The notes under the pieces were generated by a model that saw only the letters and a program-made list of their open reading frames with translations, ran no database searches and was not told the origin of the DNA. A stretch of 64,000 bases of DNA from Sphingobacterium sp. UGAL515B_05 (GTDB taxonomy: Bacteria; Bacteroidota; Bacteroidia; Sphingobacteriales; Sphingobacteriaceae), in contig NZ_CP109907.1 of NCBI RefSeq assembly GCF_033097525.1, positions 434,001-498,000 of the forward strand, read 5' to 3'. A program made the position numbers and the translations under genes. Positions within the stretch are counted from its first letter, which is position 1, and the number at the start of each line of letters is the position of its first letter. Below, in pieces: positions 26,334 to 35,660 of this stretch.

Positions 26334-27833
26334 ATGAAAAAGAAACTATTTAAAAATACATTCATCGTCGGACTTATTTCTGTGGCAGGATTAGGTTCAT
26401 GTACCAAAGATTTCGAACGGATCAATACGCCGCCGACATCGGTCACCACTGTAGACCCTTCCTTACTTATAGCCCGCATTCTACGTGATGGTACTTTTCA
26501 GGAATCTGGGGAACTACCCAACAACAAGTTTGGCTCTTGGATCCAACATTGGGCCGGGGGACCGGTAGTGCCTGTTTCTCGATATTTTGAAGGACCCGAA
26601 AATCTTATTTGGTCGCAGCACTACACCTTGCTCCGCAATATCGTTCAGATCAAACAGGAATTGAGCGGCAAGGAAGACAATGCAGAAGGAAGAAGTAAAC
26701 TGGCTATCGCCGAACTTTATGAAGCATACCTCTATCAGCGCCTTACAGATTTGTTTGGTGACATCCCCTACTCTGAGATCACAAAATCCAATAAGGAAAT
26801 TAACCGTACGCCAAAATTTGACAAACAAGAAGAGATCTATCCGGCACTGGTTCAAAAGGTCGATGCAGCTATGGCAAAGCTTACAAGCGGCGACCTGTCC
26901 TACGGCTCTTCAGATTTCTTTTACAAAGGCAGTATTGATAAATGGAAAAAATTTGGCAATTCGCTCAAATTAAAGCTCGGCATGCGCATGCGGTACGCCA
27001 ATCCTTCTTTGGCCCAGAAAACGGTTACCGAAGCCATGACTTCTGCAATAGGTCTATTCTCCAGCAACAGTGATAATGCCGCAGTACCGACCTACAACGA
27101 TGCTCAGGCTGAAAACCAGAACCCGATTTTACGTCAAATGACTACCGGAAGTGCCGATCTACGTTATTTGGCTAATACCCTGGTTGACAAACTTAAAGAA
27201 TACAATGATCCAAGGCTCCCTTTACTTGCCGAACCGGTCATTAGCAATGGAGTTCCAACCTATCAAGGTATTGGGGTTTCGTTGACCGATAACCAGCTAT
27301 CACAACTGATTCGTGCCAACTATTCAACGGCGAATAAGTCTACTTGGTTCAGCCTTTCATTTGCACCGATCCCAAGCTATGCGTTTACGTATTCGGATAT
27401 CTGTTTTTACAAAGCTGAAGCTGCACTTCTTGGCTGGGGTGCTACACCTGCCAATGCCCAAACGTTCTTTACAGAAGGGGTCAAAGCTGCGCTGGCACTT
27501 CCGCCATATAATATGACAGCAATCCCCTCTGCATACGAACCAGTGCTCAATCTAAGCGGCTTGACTGACGAACAGAAAATGGAGAAAATAGCGACACAAA
27601 AATGGATTCACCTATTTGGCCGGGACATGGAAGCCTTTGCCGAATGGCGACGTACAGGATATCCTCGATTAACCCCCGGTCCTAACCCAGGCTCCACCAA
27701 CGGACAAATACCGCGTAGAGCTATTTATTCCAGTGAAGAGACTGAGTTAAACGCAGCAAATTTAAAAGAGGCTGCAGCACGCATGACAAATGGTGACTCG
27801 TTCCTATCCAAAGTCTGGTGGGACAAGAAGTAA
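26334..27833 (+). CDS. SusD/RagB family nutrient-binding lipoprotein (SusD-like 2 type)
   Basis: The ATG at 26334 gives a lipobox (SVAGLGSC, Cys about 23). The 499-residue product is of the second SusD group: FERINTPPTSVTTVDPSLLIARIL, GSWIQHWAGG, the TPR helices RSKLAIAELYEAYLYQRLTDLFGDIPYSE, WKKFGNSLKLKLGMRMRY, and C-terminal IATQKWIHLFGRDMEAFAEWRRTGYP. It binds substrate at the cell surface as the lid of the 22967 transporter. A strong terminator follows at 27902-27933, and no enzyme gene belongs to this unit. Confidence 0.93.
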   Translation: MKKKLFKNTFIVGLISVAGLGSCTKDFERINTPPTSVTTVDPSLLIARILRDGTFQESGELPNNKFGSWIQHWAGGPVVPVSRYFEGPENLIWSQHYTLLRNIVQIKQELSGKEDNAEGRSKLAIAELYEAYLYQRLTDLFGDIPYSEITKSNKEINRTPKFDKQEEIYPALVQKVDAAMAKLTSGDLSYGSSDFFYKGSIDKWKKFGNSLKLKLGMRMRYANPSLAQKTVTEAMTSAIGLFSSNSDNAAVPTYNDAQAENQNPILRQMTTGSADLRYLANTLVDKLKEYNDPRLPLLAEPVISNGVPTYQGIGVSLTDNQLSQLIRANYSTANKSTWFSLSFAPIPSYAFTYSDICFYKAEAALLGWGATPANAQTFFTEGVKAALALPPYNMTAIPSAYEPVLNLSGLTDEQKMEKIATQKWIHLFGRDMEAFAEWRRTGYPRLTPGPNPGSTNGQIPRRAIYSSEETELNAANLKEAAARMTNGDSFLSKVWWDKK

Positions 27834-27901
27834 CTGCACTTTTTTAGCCGAGATTATAGACAGACAAAGCTGTTCACAATCATTCAAAGAAGTGCTAATA
27901 A

Positions 27902-27933
27902 GTAGGGCCCTGATATTAATATCAGGGCCCTAC
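27902..27933 (+). terminator. Terminator of the sigma/FecR/SusCD unit
   Basis: A 32-bp perfect palindrome (GTAGGGCCCTGATATT and its complement) is followed by a T-rich stretch, 69 bp after the SusD stop. Confidence 0.8.
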
Positions 27934-28000
27934 TTGTTTCTTCTCATCTCCAATTCGCGTGGTTGTCAGGTCTTACCAATACAATATAAGCTAAACGATA

Positions 28001-28186
28001 CTATCGGATCCTCTTAAATATTTCCGTTTTATTGTGCTGTATAATTTTCAACTCATTACCGCTGATGGAAAATTTTCCGGAGTAATAAATTAAGCTGTCT
28101 TTCCCCAAGTCATCATTCCCCTTTGGAGGGTAAAACAACAATGAGTCCGCTGAAGTAAAGAGTAAGACTTTACCTACAATAGTCAA
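28001..28186 (-). pseudogene. Protein-like open frame without a start, directly behind the 28190 gene
   Basis: This 61-codon frame has no ATG (the only candidate start is TTG at 28186). It is in the same frame as, and begins immediately after, the TAA that ends the lipoprotein gene at 28190. Its peptide reads like the end of a small beta-barrel or lipocalin-type protein (LIYYSGKFSISGNELKII, TEIFKRIR). It is either the tail of a gene cut by a nonsense mutation, a remnant, or a TTG-started small gene. Confidence 0.35.
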
Positions 28187-28189
28187 AAA

Positions 28190-29080
28190 TTACGTCAATT
28201 CCAAATCGTCAAGGCTAATTTTCTCTTTCTTTAGTTCAGTAATTTCCTTTTCTAATTTTTTTAAGTTTTCATCAATCAATGCTATACTACCTTCAGGAAG
28301 AACTGTCTCCCGGTCATTCGATTTGATCGATTGCGTCGTCACAACTAATTCCAGATCATAATCTGTCAGATTGATTCCTTTGACGGGATAGCGAGGAAAG
28401 CTCCAGAGTTTAGGATAATCTTTTTTTTGCTGATTGAAGACTATCGTATTGACACGAGAATCACCTGGCTGGAGCACACTGTCAGATTCGCCAAAAACAG
28501 CCTGCTCATTGCTGATAATAGTTTGTGAAGAACGTTTTTTCAGCACATACGAAAAGCCCTGGCTTCCGTTCAGTGGCTTTTTACCTATATACTTCATAGT
28601 CACTATAATTCTGGGAACAGGTTCGCCAAAGAAATCTTCGAGTCCAAGTTCAATAGGTTCCAACTGAAAAACAGCCAGCTCTTTCTTTACCTGTTCAAAT
28701 TCAGTTTTATGTTTTTGTAGACTATCGATCTCATTTTGAAGATGAGCTATCTTCCTTTCCTGTTGTTTTTGAAGGATGTCGTCGGCCAGGTCCAATACTG
28801 CACCATAAGATTTTCCATCGATCATACCCAACGAAATACGATTTATTGATTCCTCACTATATTTTTGAGGTTCGTTCATTTTGAGCCACATCGCTTCGGA
28901 TAGTGCCACTCGCAAGGCCTTTTCCAAGTTCGCTTTTTCTTTGTCATTCAGCTTCGCTTCTACCTTTTTACGGGAACTGTCAAAAGACGACTCGTCCTTT
29001 CCACTTAGTCTTTCGCTACAGGAGCTTATAGATAATGTCAAGAATAGTCCGATCAGTGCGATTTTTATGCATTGTTTCAT
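28190..29080 (-). CDS. Coiled-coil lipoprotein, DUF6694-like N-terminus
   Basis: A 296-residue lipoprotein: lipobox LTLSISSC (Cys about 21); an N-terminal stretch with FDSSRKKVEAKLNDKEKANLEKAL and MIDGKSYGAVLDLADDI that resembles DUF6694 lipoproteins; a coiled coil (about 105-135, QQERKIAHLQNEIDSLQKHK); a beta-rich middle (about 145-260, PRIIVTMKYIGKKPLNG); and a second short coiled coil at the end. The function is unknown; the middle domain may mediate protein contacts in the periplasm. In-frame coding potential continues past its TAA (28001-28186). Confidence 0.7.
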   Translation of the reverse strand: MKQCIKIALIGLFLTLSISSCSERLSGKDESSFDSSRKKVEAKLNDKEKANLEKALRVALSEAMWLKMNEPQKYSEESINRISLGMIDGKSYGAVLDLADDILQKQQERKIAHLQNEIDSLQKHKTEFEQVKKELAVFQLEPIELGLEDFFGEPVPRIIVTMKYIGKKPLNGSQGFSYVLKKRSSQTIISNEQAVFGESDSVLQPGDSRVNTIVFNQQKKDYPKLWSFPRYPVKGINLTDYDLELVVTTQSIKSNDRETVLPEGSIALIDENLKKLEKEITELKKEKISLDDLELT

Positions 29081-29441
29081 TTTAAATAGTTTTAGTATAT
29101 AAGATATCGGCTAAGCTTGCATAAAGCTAATGCTTAGGTAACACTGTTCTTAAATCAATTGAACGTTTCTTACTGCTTATTCCTTAATATCGTTCAAGCA
29201 GAACATAAGGACGCAGAATTTAACATTCAGTTTTTTTATGAGCTGTTAAAAATATATAAAAAACGTTATCTTAAAAATTAATTCAACACAAAAAGCTACA
29301 TTTCACAAGATAGCCCCCAACTGACACTTTCCAACTGTCGCTATTGATAACAGCCCGCTGACTCAGCGATAATTTGTACTAGGTATTTTGGCTAAACACC
29401 TTAGAACAATCTGAAAATAAAGAAATTATAAAGGTGAAATT
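29081..29441. other. Intergenic, nothing recognised
   Basis: This 361-bp AT-rich stretch lies between two leftward lipoprotein genes. No coding frame, hairpin or repeat stood out. It should contain the promoter of the 28190 gene. Confidence 0.5.
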
Positions 29442-29996
29442 TTATTTCCCCCTGAGTAAAAGATGCAATTTATCGTAATCTTCCCAATCACCGAAACCTG
29501 CAAAATTTGGTTTGTCGCTCCATGAAACCATAGCCTTACAATCAAAACAGATCTTAGCGATCCCAATGCATTGCTTATTTTTATAGAACACAAGGATATC
29601 TCGAAATTCATAAATACAAGAGGTGTCGAGATGATCTGTTCTTGTTTTTAAGAAAAATAGTGAGTCGACAGCACGATAGCGAGATTGATCCAGTGAGCCT
29701 CTAACATATCCTATATTCTTCAAATGAGATAAAAGGGAAAGATCCAACTTATCATCTTCCAATACTGATAACAAAAGACGCTCTTTCTCAGATTTATTCT
29801 TTTTGTTCTCCAATTCACCTATTTTAAATAAATCAATGTCCATAGAATAATACTCCAATGAATCAAAATTAGATGATATCGGGACTGCTGGCTCATTTCC
29901 CCGCTGTTTTATAGAATTTCCGCTATTCATGCAACCTTGCAGATAAATAGCACTGAAAAGTAGACATCCAACGGTAAAACATATTATTCTTTTCAT
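29442..29996 (-). CDS. Lipoprotein of unknown function
   Basis: A 184-residue lipoprotein with signal and lipobox (IYLQGCMN, Cys about 22). The body has a Lys/Glu-rich helix (LENKKNKSEKERLLLSVLED) and a C-terminal half with three Cys (SCIYEF, CIGIAKICFDC) and several Trp and Phe residues. I do not recognise the family. The C-terminal FYKNKQCIGIAKICFDC stretch could form a disulfide or metal site. It is monocistronic. Confidence 0.65.
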   Translation of the reverse strand: MKRIICFTVGCLLFSAIYLQGCMNSGNSIKQRGNEPAVPISSNFDSLEYYSMDIDLFKIGELENKKNKSEKERLLLSVLEDDKLDLSLLSHLKNIGYVRGSLDQSRYRAVDSLFFLKTRTDHLDTSCIYEFRDILVFYKNKQCIGIAKICFDCKAMVSWSDKPNFAGFGDWEDYDKLHLLLRGK

Positions 29997-30220
29997 ATAA
30001 ATAATTTACAAGCTTTTGAATGGTTTAACTATTTTCGAAATTATCAATTTCATTTCATAATCTAGTAATATACACATCCGTATAGAACCGAAATAAACGT
30101 TTTCTAATCAAGTTATCGGAAAGCGTTGGGAGATCAAATATTACGCAATCGTGTGCATGCAAACAAAAGCTGAATAGATTTGCTCAACTATGCATTGTTT
30201 ACTAATATTGTCCATTGATC

Positions 30221-30808
30221 ATGTACAATAAGCAAAAAATAGAAGAAAGGGATCTGCTGCAAGAGCTAAAGAATGGGAACTCTCTTGCCTTTCAGAAACT
30301 TTATAACACTTATTTTGCCTTATTGTATCTTCACGCTACCAATAAGTTGCACGATCGCGAAGCCGCTAAGGATATCGTCCATGACTTATTTGCTTCGATT
30401 TGGCAAAACAGGTATACATTAGCTATCCAGGGAGAAATATCTGCCTACCTCCACAGTGCCATACGCTACCGCGTAATAGATCATATCGCCAAGGAACAAT
30501 CAAAAACCAGGTATTTGGCTTCGTTACCTCCTATTACAACATATCATACCGGAGGTACAGACCATTCCCTAAGGGAGAAATTGCTTCAGGAACAAATAGA
30601 TCGTGTGCTTAATAAGCTTTCCCCACGCGTAAGAGAGGTCTTTGAACTGAGTAGGGAGCACTATCTCAGTCACAAGGATATCGCAAAAAAACTTAATCTA
30701 TCAGAACATAGCGTTCGCAGTTATATGAAAGAAGCCCTACGTCTGCTTCGCAGTAAATTAGGAAGCCTGCTTTGGGTAAGCTTACTGTTTTTTTGTAAAA
30801 TTTTCTAA
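30221..30808 (+). CDS. ECF sigma factor (Bacteroides expansion family type)
   Basis: The ATG at 30221 is used; the frame also offers a TTG at 30215. The 195-residue product has region 2 (about 25-90, LYLHATNKLHDREAAKDIVHDLFASIWQNR) and region 4 (about 125-180, LSPRVREVFELSREHYLSHKDIAKKLNLSEHSVRSYMKEALRLL), with a hydrophobic C-terminal tail. It heads a second sigma/FecR/SusC/SusD unit that ends with a fucosidase. The next gene, fecR, begins 61 bp downstream across a poly-C tract. Confidence 0.9.
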   Translation: MYNKQKIEERDLLQELKNGNSLAFQKLYNTYFALLYLHATNKLHDREAAKDIVHDLFASIWQNRYTLAIQGEISAYLHSAIRYRVIDHIAKEQSKTRYLASLPPITTYHTGGTDHSLREKLLQEQIDRVLNKLSPRVREVFELSREHYLSHKDIAKKLNLSEHSVRSYMKEALRLLRSKLGSLLWVSLLFFCKIF

Positions 30809-30811
30809 TCG

Positions 30812-30831
30812 CCCCCCCCCCCCTTCCCCCC
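30812..30831 (+). repeat. Poly-C tract (C12-TT-C6) between sigma and fecR genes
   Basis: Twelve C residues (30812-30823), TT, then six C residues (30826-30831) lie 3 bp after the sigma stop and about 40 bp before the fecR start. Homopolymer runs this long are rare in AT-rich intergenic DNA and are prone to slippage. Confidence 0.9.
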
Positions 30832-30869
30832 TTCTCATCCGTCATATAGAAGTAACCAACTATATTATC

Positions 30870-31973
30870 ATGATGAACCAAGAGCACGGAAATGGCCCGT
30901 CCTTACTTAAGAAATATCTAGAAGGGAAATGTACTACACGAGAACAAGCGCTTGTTGAAGAATGGTATCTTAATCTAGGTGAAGACCAAATTCCATCTGA
31001 CAAGGAGCTAATTTCGGATGTAATCGAACTACAAAAAAGATTAAAGGGAATCTCTAAAGAGCAGCCTTATTATAATAAAGGGTACATTATGGCAATTGCT
31101 GCAATCCTCCTCGCTTTTTTTACAATTGGAACAATACTATATCTACAACGGAATAATAATCAAGAAAACAAACATGAATTGCTTGTTGATGACATTGCGC
31201 CTGGCAAAAACAAAGCGTTATTATCAATAGATGGACAACCAGCAATTGCTCTAGACGGAAAAAATAGCAGCATTATCTCAAAAGAAGGCTCATTGGGATA
31301 CAATAATGGAACGACAATCATTGAAACGGAGAATGTAAAAACAATCCGGCTTTCAACACCGGCTGCCGGTCAATTTGAAGTCGTGCTGCCTGATGGTACC
31401 AAAGCATGGTTGAATGCCTTATCTTCTATCACTTATCCAGCAGCCTTTATTGGTAAAGAAAGACAAATCCAGCTGACAGGTGAAGTCTACCTGGAGGTTA
31501 CCAAAAATGTACACAAACCATTTGTCATACAAACAGCACAGCAGCGTATTGAAGTGCTGGGAACAAGCTTCAACGTCAATACCTATAATGACAATGGCCG
31601 TTCATACACGACACTTGTCAGTGGTAGTCTGCGCGTTACAGACATAAAGACAAAACATCAGGCCCTCTTAAGTCCAGGGCAACAGGCAATTGTCAATGGA
31701 AAAGATGCTATTGAAATAACAACCAGCGGTATTGAAGATAGTTATGCCTGGAAGGACGGTCTTTATGTACTGCATGAGGAACCTTTGAGCCAATATGCAC
31801 TAAAGATCGAACGTTGGTATGATGTTGAAGTCGACATGGGCCCCTATGGCGATCGTAAGTTTTCAGCCATTATCCCCAGAGACGCTAAATTATCTGAAGT
31901 GTTGCAGGCAATTGAATTGAAGTCAAACGTAAAATTCACGCGAGAAGGAAGGAGGATTGTAGCTATGCGATAA
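30870..31973 (+). CDS. FecR family anti-sigma factor
   Basis: A 367-residue FecR protein: a cytoplasmic N-terminus (1-70, LLKKYLEGKCTTREQALVEEWYLNL), one transmembrane helix (about 71-90, GYIMAIAAILLAFFTIGTIL), a FecR domain (about 155-260, FEVVLPDGTKAWLNALSSITYPAAF and IQLTGEVYLEVTKN) and a C-terminal DUF4974 region (about 300-367, YALKIERWYDVEVDMG). It should sequester the 30221 sigma factor and receive a signal from the STN domain of the transporter at 32154. A start at the next codon (ATG 30873) is equally possible. Confidence 0.92.
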   Translation: MMNQEHGNGPSLLKKYLEGKCTTREQALVEEWYLNLGEDQIPSDKELISDVIELQKRLKGISKEQPYYNKGYIMAIAAILLAFFTIGTILYLQRNNNQENKHELLVDDIAPGKNKALLSIDGQPAIALDGKNSSIISKEGSLGYNNGTTIIETENVKTIRLSTPAAGQFEVVLPDGTKAWLNALSSITYPAAFIGKERQIQLTGEVYLEVTKNVHKPFVIQTAQQRIEVLGTSFNVNTYNDNGRSYTTLVSGSLRVTDIKTKHQALLSPGQQAIVNGKDAIEITTSGIEDSYAWKDGLYVLHEEPLSQYALKIERWYDVEVDMGPYGDRKFSAIIPRDAKLSEVLQAIELKSNVKFTREGRRIVAMR

Positions 31974-32153
31974 CCTGACAAAAGAGCTTTTTCTTCGACA
32001 TTCGAGAAGAGATCCGAAACCAATTATTGTGTTAGTTCCGCCAAAACCTGGAACGAAAACCTATAACCGCCAATGTAAATCTGACTTATATGGTCTCCGA
32101 AACCAAGGATTGTATAGGTATCAACCTGCATTGTTTATTAAACTTAAAAGAAT

Positions 32154-35100
32154 ATGAAAAAAGATCATCCAAGGTATTATTACCAATGCCTGAAATCTTA
32201 CAAGGCACACCTGTCTATGAAACTAACCTTTGTTCTATTATTGGCTTCCATTATGGTGGCTATGGGAAATGTTCGCGCGCAGCGCATCAACCTCAACCAG
32301 CATAAAGCACAACTGAAAAATATATTGATTGAAATCAGTAGACAGTCGGGTTACACGTTCATTTATGACGAGAACGATCTGAAAAATATTAAACCGATCA
32401 CGATCAGTGCAAACAATAAATCGATCATCTCTCTATTGGATGAACTCTTAGTTGAGAAATCGTTGGATTATCAAATAAAGGGGCGCTCTATCGCGATAGG
32501 GCGCAAGCCAACGATACAGCCTATCGCTAAAAACGTCAATGACAACATTCAAAAACGGACAATCAGAGGGCGAGTGACGAATGAAAATGGGCAAGCTCTT
32601 CCTGGTATAAATGTTCTTTTAAAAGGTAGTGCCATCGGCACAAGTACCAATGCCCAAGGGGAGTTTTCCCTCACTGTACCAGAATCAAACAGCCTATTGA
32701 TTATTAGTTCCGTTGGATATGCAACAGCTGAAATATCCACGCAGGGGAAAAACGAAATCAATGTTATTCTAAAGGCAGCAAACAGTAACCTCGAGGAAGT
32801 CGTTGTTGTCGGATTTGGGACCCAAAAGAAAGAGAATCTGACCGGAGCAGTTTCAACCGTGAGTGCCAAACGTTTGGCAGATCGCCCAATTGCAAATTTG
32901 GGTCAAGGGTTGCAAGGCTTAGTACCAAACTTAAACATTACCTCTGCCAATGGCAAACCGGGAACTGGTTCTCAGTTCAACATCCGCGGTACAGGATCGA
33001 TCAATGGCGGTACCGCAGGCCCCCTGATTTTAGTAGACGGTGTACAACGTGATCCCAATTCTATTGATCCTTCGGATGTGGAAAATGTAACCGTTTTAAA
33101 AGATGCCGCTGCGGCAGCTATATATGGCGGTAGAGCGGCCTATGGTGTCATCTTGATTCAGACAAAAAATCCAAAAAGCCAAAATCCTCAGATCAATTAT
33201 TCAGGAGAATATACCGTCTCCAGGCCTACTAAAATGGCCAAATACATCAATTCGATCGATTACATTAGGATGCACCGCCAGGCAAATCGAAATGGGCAAG
33301 ACGGTGGTACCACGGCAACAGAATCTTTTACAGAACAAGATTCTGTTCTTGCCAATGCCTATTTTAATGATCCGATCAACAACCTTCCGGTGTATGTAGA
33401 CCCTTCCAATCCCGCCAAGTATCGTTATGTTGGAAATACAGACTGGATTAAGGAACAATATCCAGGATGGGCGCCGATGCAGCGACACAATCTATCATTA
33501 CAAGGAGGCCGTGGTGCAACTTCGGTGATCACCTCCCTAGGATATCTACAACAAAAGGGCTTATTTAAAGAAGCTGGTCAAAAGTATCAACGCTTGAACC
33601 CATCGATGAAAGTAAACTCGGAAATTACAGATTGGCTGACCCTAACAGGAAATTTCGCCCTCACACATATAGACGATAAAGAAACAGCCGGAGTCGTTAC
33701 CGGTGGAACCTCGTCTGGATGGATCTCCGGAGACTTGAGACCGACAATGCCAATTCGACATCCTGACGGTAACTTTTCAGGACAAGGCAGTTTTACCAAT
33801 CCTTTCGCTGTAGCTGCCAACAATGGAAAAAGAAAACGATATTCTAATGATTTATGGCTGACTGGAGGAGTAAAAATCAAACCTATAGAACATGTCTCGG
33901 TCGTTGCTGATTATACGTGGAATGCTTACAACAACTTTCTACAAAGCCATCAGATTCCTTTTAAGGAATATGGTGTGAATGGGATTCTGCTCGGAACATT
34001 TCCTTGGACAAACCCTTCATCTGTATCAGAAACAACAGATAACCATAATTACTTTGCCTTAAATGCTTTTGCAACATACGAAAACACCTTCGCCGAAAAA
34101 CATTATTTCAAAGCAATGGTGGGTATTAATCGAGAAAGTAGCCGCTACAAACGATTAGGCATATTCGCAAATAATCTAGTTGACCCCACCAAACCGGCAA
34201 TCAATCTAAATAATGATCCCCGACCAAGTGTCACTGGGGCCGAGAACGAGTGGGCACTCTTTGGAACAGTTTTCAGATTGAACTATATTTTCGATAAGAA
34301 ATACCTATTGGAAATAAATGGTCGTTACGACGGATCCTCCCGTTTTTCTGCGGATAAAAGATATGTCTTCACTCCCTCCGTTTCTGCAGGTTGGCGGATT
34401 TCTGAAGAAAACTTTATGGAAGGCATTAAGGATGTTGTCAATGACTTAAAATTGAGAGGTTCATACGGTGAATTGCCTAACCAAGGTTTCAATAGTGATG
34501 ATTTATATTCCGCTTCCAATTTCTATCCTTATCTACCGACAATGCCCGTAAACAATAGCGTAGGCTATATTTTTGGTAATCAAACCGGTGTGAGTGTAGG
34601 CGCTCCAGGGCTAGTGAGTACAAACTTTACCTGGGAAAAATCGGCGACGACCAATTTCGGCTTAGATTTCGCCTTACTTAAAAACCGCTTGACAGGTAGC
34701 TTTGACGTTTACGAAAGGCGCACACGAGATATGCTTGTCGCTGGAGTTCCGCTCCCATCCGTACTGGGAACAGCTGCTCCGAGCCAAAATGCAGGTACAT
34801 TGGTTACGAAGGGATGGGAGCTTAGTGTAGGCTGGAATGATCGCATAGGTGATGACCTTTCCTATGACGTGATGCTTTCGTTATCGGACAATCATGCCAA
34901 GCTCACGAAATATCCACTGAATACAACCAAAATATTCAATAACTGGTATGAAGGGAAATTAGACGGCGAAATATGGGGATTTGAAACACAGGGTTACTTT
35001 CAAAGTCAGCAAGAGATCGATTCGGCGCCAAAACAGACCCAAGTATGGGGTGGCACCTGGAGGCCAGGCGATATTCGCTATGCGGATTTAAATAACGATG

Positions 35101-35636
35101 GTAAGATCGACTTTGGCAACAACACAGTCGGCAATCCAGGAGACCGAAAAATTATCGGAAATTCTACACCTCGGTATTCGTTTGGCCTTAACATGGGATT
35201 GAATTATAAAAACTTTGATTTCTCGGCTTTCTTACAAGGTATAGGCAAGCGCGATACCTGGATCAGCAATAGTGCTTTCTGGGGATTTACGAGCGAATGG
35301 AATGTCCCTTTTGTCTATGCAACAGATTATTGGACGCCAGAAAACAGGGATGCTTATTTTCCGAGGCTACGATTTGGTAATGGTGGAAACTCACAACAAC
35401 AGACAAAATACCTTCAAAACGCGGCATACCTTCGGGTGAAACAACTCACGCTTGGTTATTCACTACCTAAAAGATGGACTGAAAAGGCCAAACTCGGTCG
35501 TGCACGCGTGTATATTTCAGGACAGAATCTCCTAACGTTTACGAGCTTATTTGATGCCTTCGATCCAGAAGTCCTCAATTTTCAAGATGCTCCACAGAGT
35601 AAATCGGTAGCATTTGGATTGCAACTCGGATTTTAA
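32154..35636 (+). CDS. SusC/RagA family TonB-dependent transporter with STN signalling domain
   Basis: A 1160-residue transporter with an N-terminal signal region (core MKLTFVLLLASIMVAMGNV after about 20 extra residues), an STN/secretin domain (about 50-115, LKNILIEISRQSGYTFIYDE), a carboxypeptidase-like domain (about 137-210, IRGRVTNENGQALPGINVLL), a plug (LEEVVVVGFGTQKKENLTGAV, GLQGLVPNLNITS, ILVDGVQRDPNS) and a barrel ending SVAFGLQLGF. STN plus the adjacent FecR and sigma genes make this a trans-envelope signalling transporter. The SusD partner starts 24 bp later. A fucose-containing ligand is suggested by the linked GH29 gene. Confidence 0.94.
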   Translation: MKKDHPRYYYQCLKSYKAHLSMKLTFVLLLASIMVAMGNVRAQRINLNQHKAQLKNILIEISRQSGYTFIYDENDLKNIKPITISANNKSIISLLDELLVEKSLDYQIKGRSIAIGRKPTIQPIAKNVNDNIQKRTIRGRVTNENGQALPGINVLLKGSAIGTSTNAQGEFSLTVPESNSLLIISSVGYATAEISTQGKNEINVILKAANSNLEEVVVVGFGTQKKENLTGAVSTVSAKRLADRPIANLGQGLQGLVPNLNITSANGKPGTGSQFNIRGTGSINGGTAGPLILVDGVQRDPNSIDPSDVENVTVLKDAAAAAIYGGRAAYGVILIQTKNPKSQNPQINYSGEYTVSRPTKMAKYINSIDYIRMHRQANRNGQDGGTTATESFTEQDSVLANAYFNDPINNLPVYVDPSNPAKYRYVGNTDWIKEQYPGWAPMQRHNLSLQGGRGATSVITSLGYLQQKGLFKEAGQKYQRLNPSMKVNSEITDWLTLTGNFALTHIDDKETAGVVTGGTSSGWISGDLRPTMPIRHPDGNFSGQGSFTNPFAVAANNGKRKRYSNDLWLTGGVKIKPIEHVSVVADYTWNAYNNFLQSHQIPFKEYGVNGILLGTFPWTNPSSVSETTDNHNYFALNAFATYENTFAEKHYFKAMVGINRESSRYKRLGIFANNLVDPTKPAINLNNDPRPSVTGAENEWALFGTVFRLNYIFDKKYLLEINGRYDGSSRFSADKRYVFTPSVSAGWRISEENFMEGIKDVVNDLKLRGSYGELPNQGFNSDDLYSASNFYPYLPTMPVNNSVGYIFGNQTGVSVGAPGLVSTNFTWEKSATTNFGLDFALLKNRLTGSFDVYERRTRDMLVAGVPLPSVLGTAAPSQNAGTLVTKGWELSVGWNDRIGDDLSYDVMLSLSDNHAKLTKYPLNTTKIFNNWYEGKLDGEIWGFETQGYFQSQQEIDSAPKQTQVWGGTWRPGDIRYADLNNDGKIDFGNNTVGNPGDRKIIGNSTPRYSFGLNMGLNYKNFDFSAFLQGIGKRDTWISNSAFWGFTSEWNVPFVYATDYWTPENRDAYFPRLRFGNGGNSQQQTKYLQNAAYLRVKQLTLGYSLPKRWTEKAKLGRARVYISGQNLLTFTSLFDAFDPEVLNFQDAPQSKSVAFGLQLGF

Positions 35637-35660
35637 TTGATAAGATTTAGCTTTTAGATT

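Noticed and set aside
30180..30210. TTG-N20-TAATATTG resembling a promoter of the 30221 sigma gene
   Set aside because: The -7 element ends only 10 bp before the ATG, leaving almost no leader, and it has a mismatch. Not supported.
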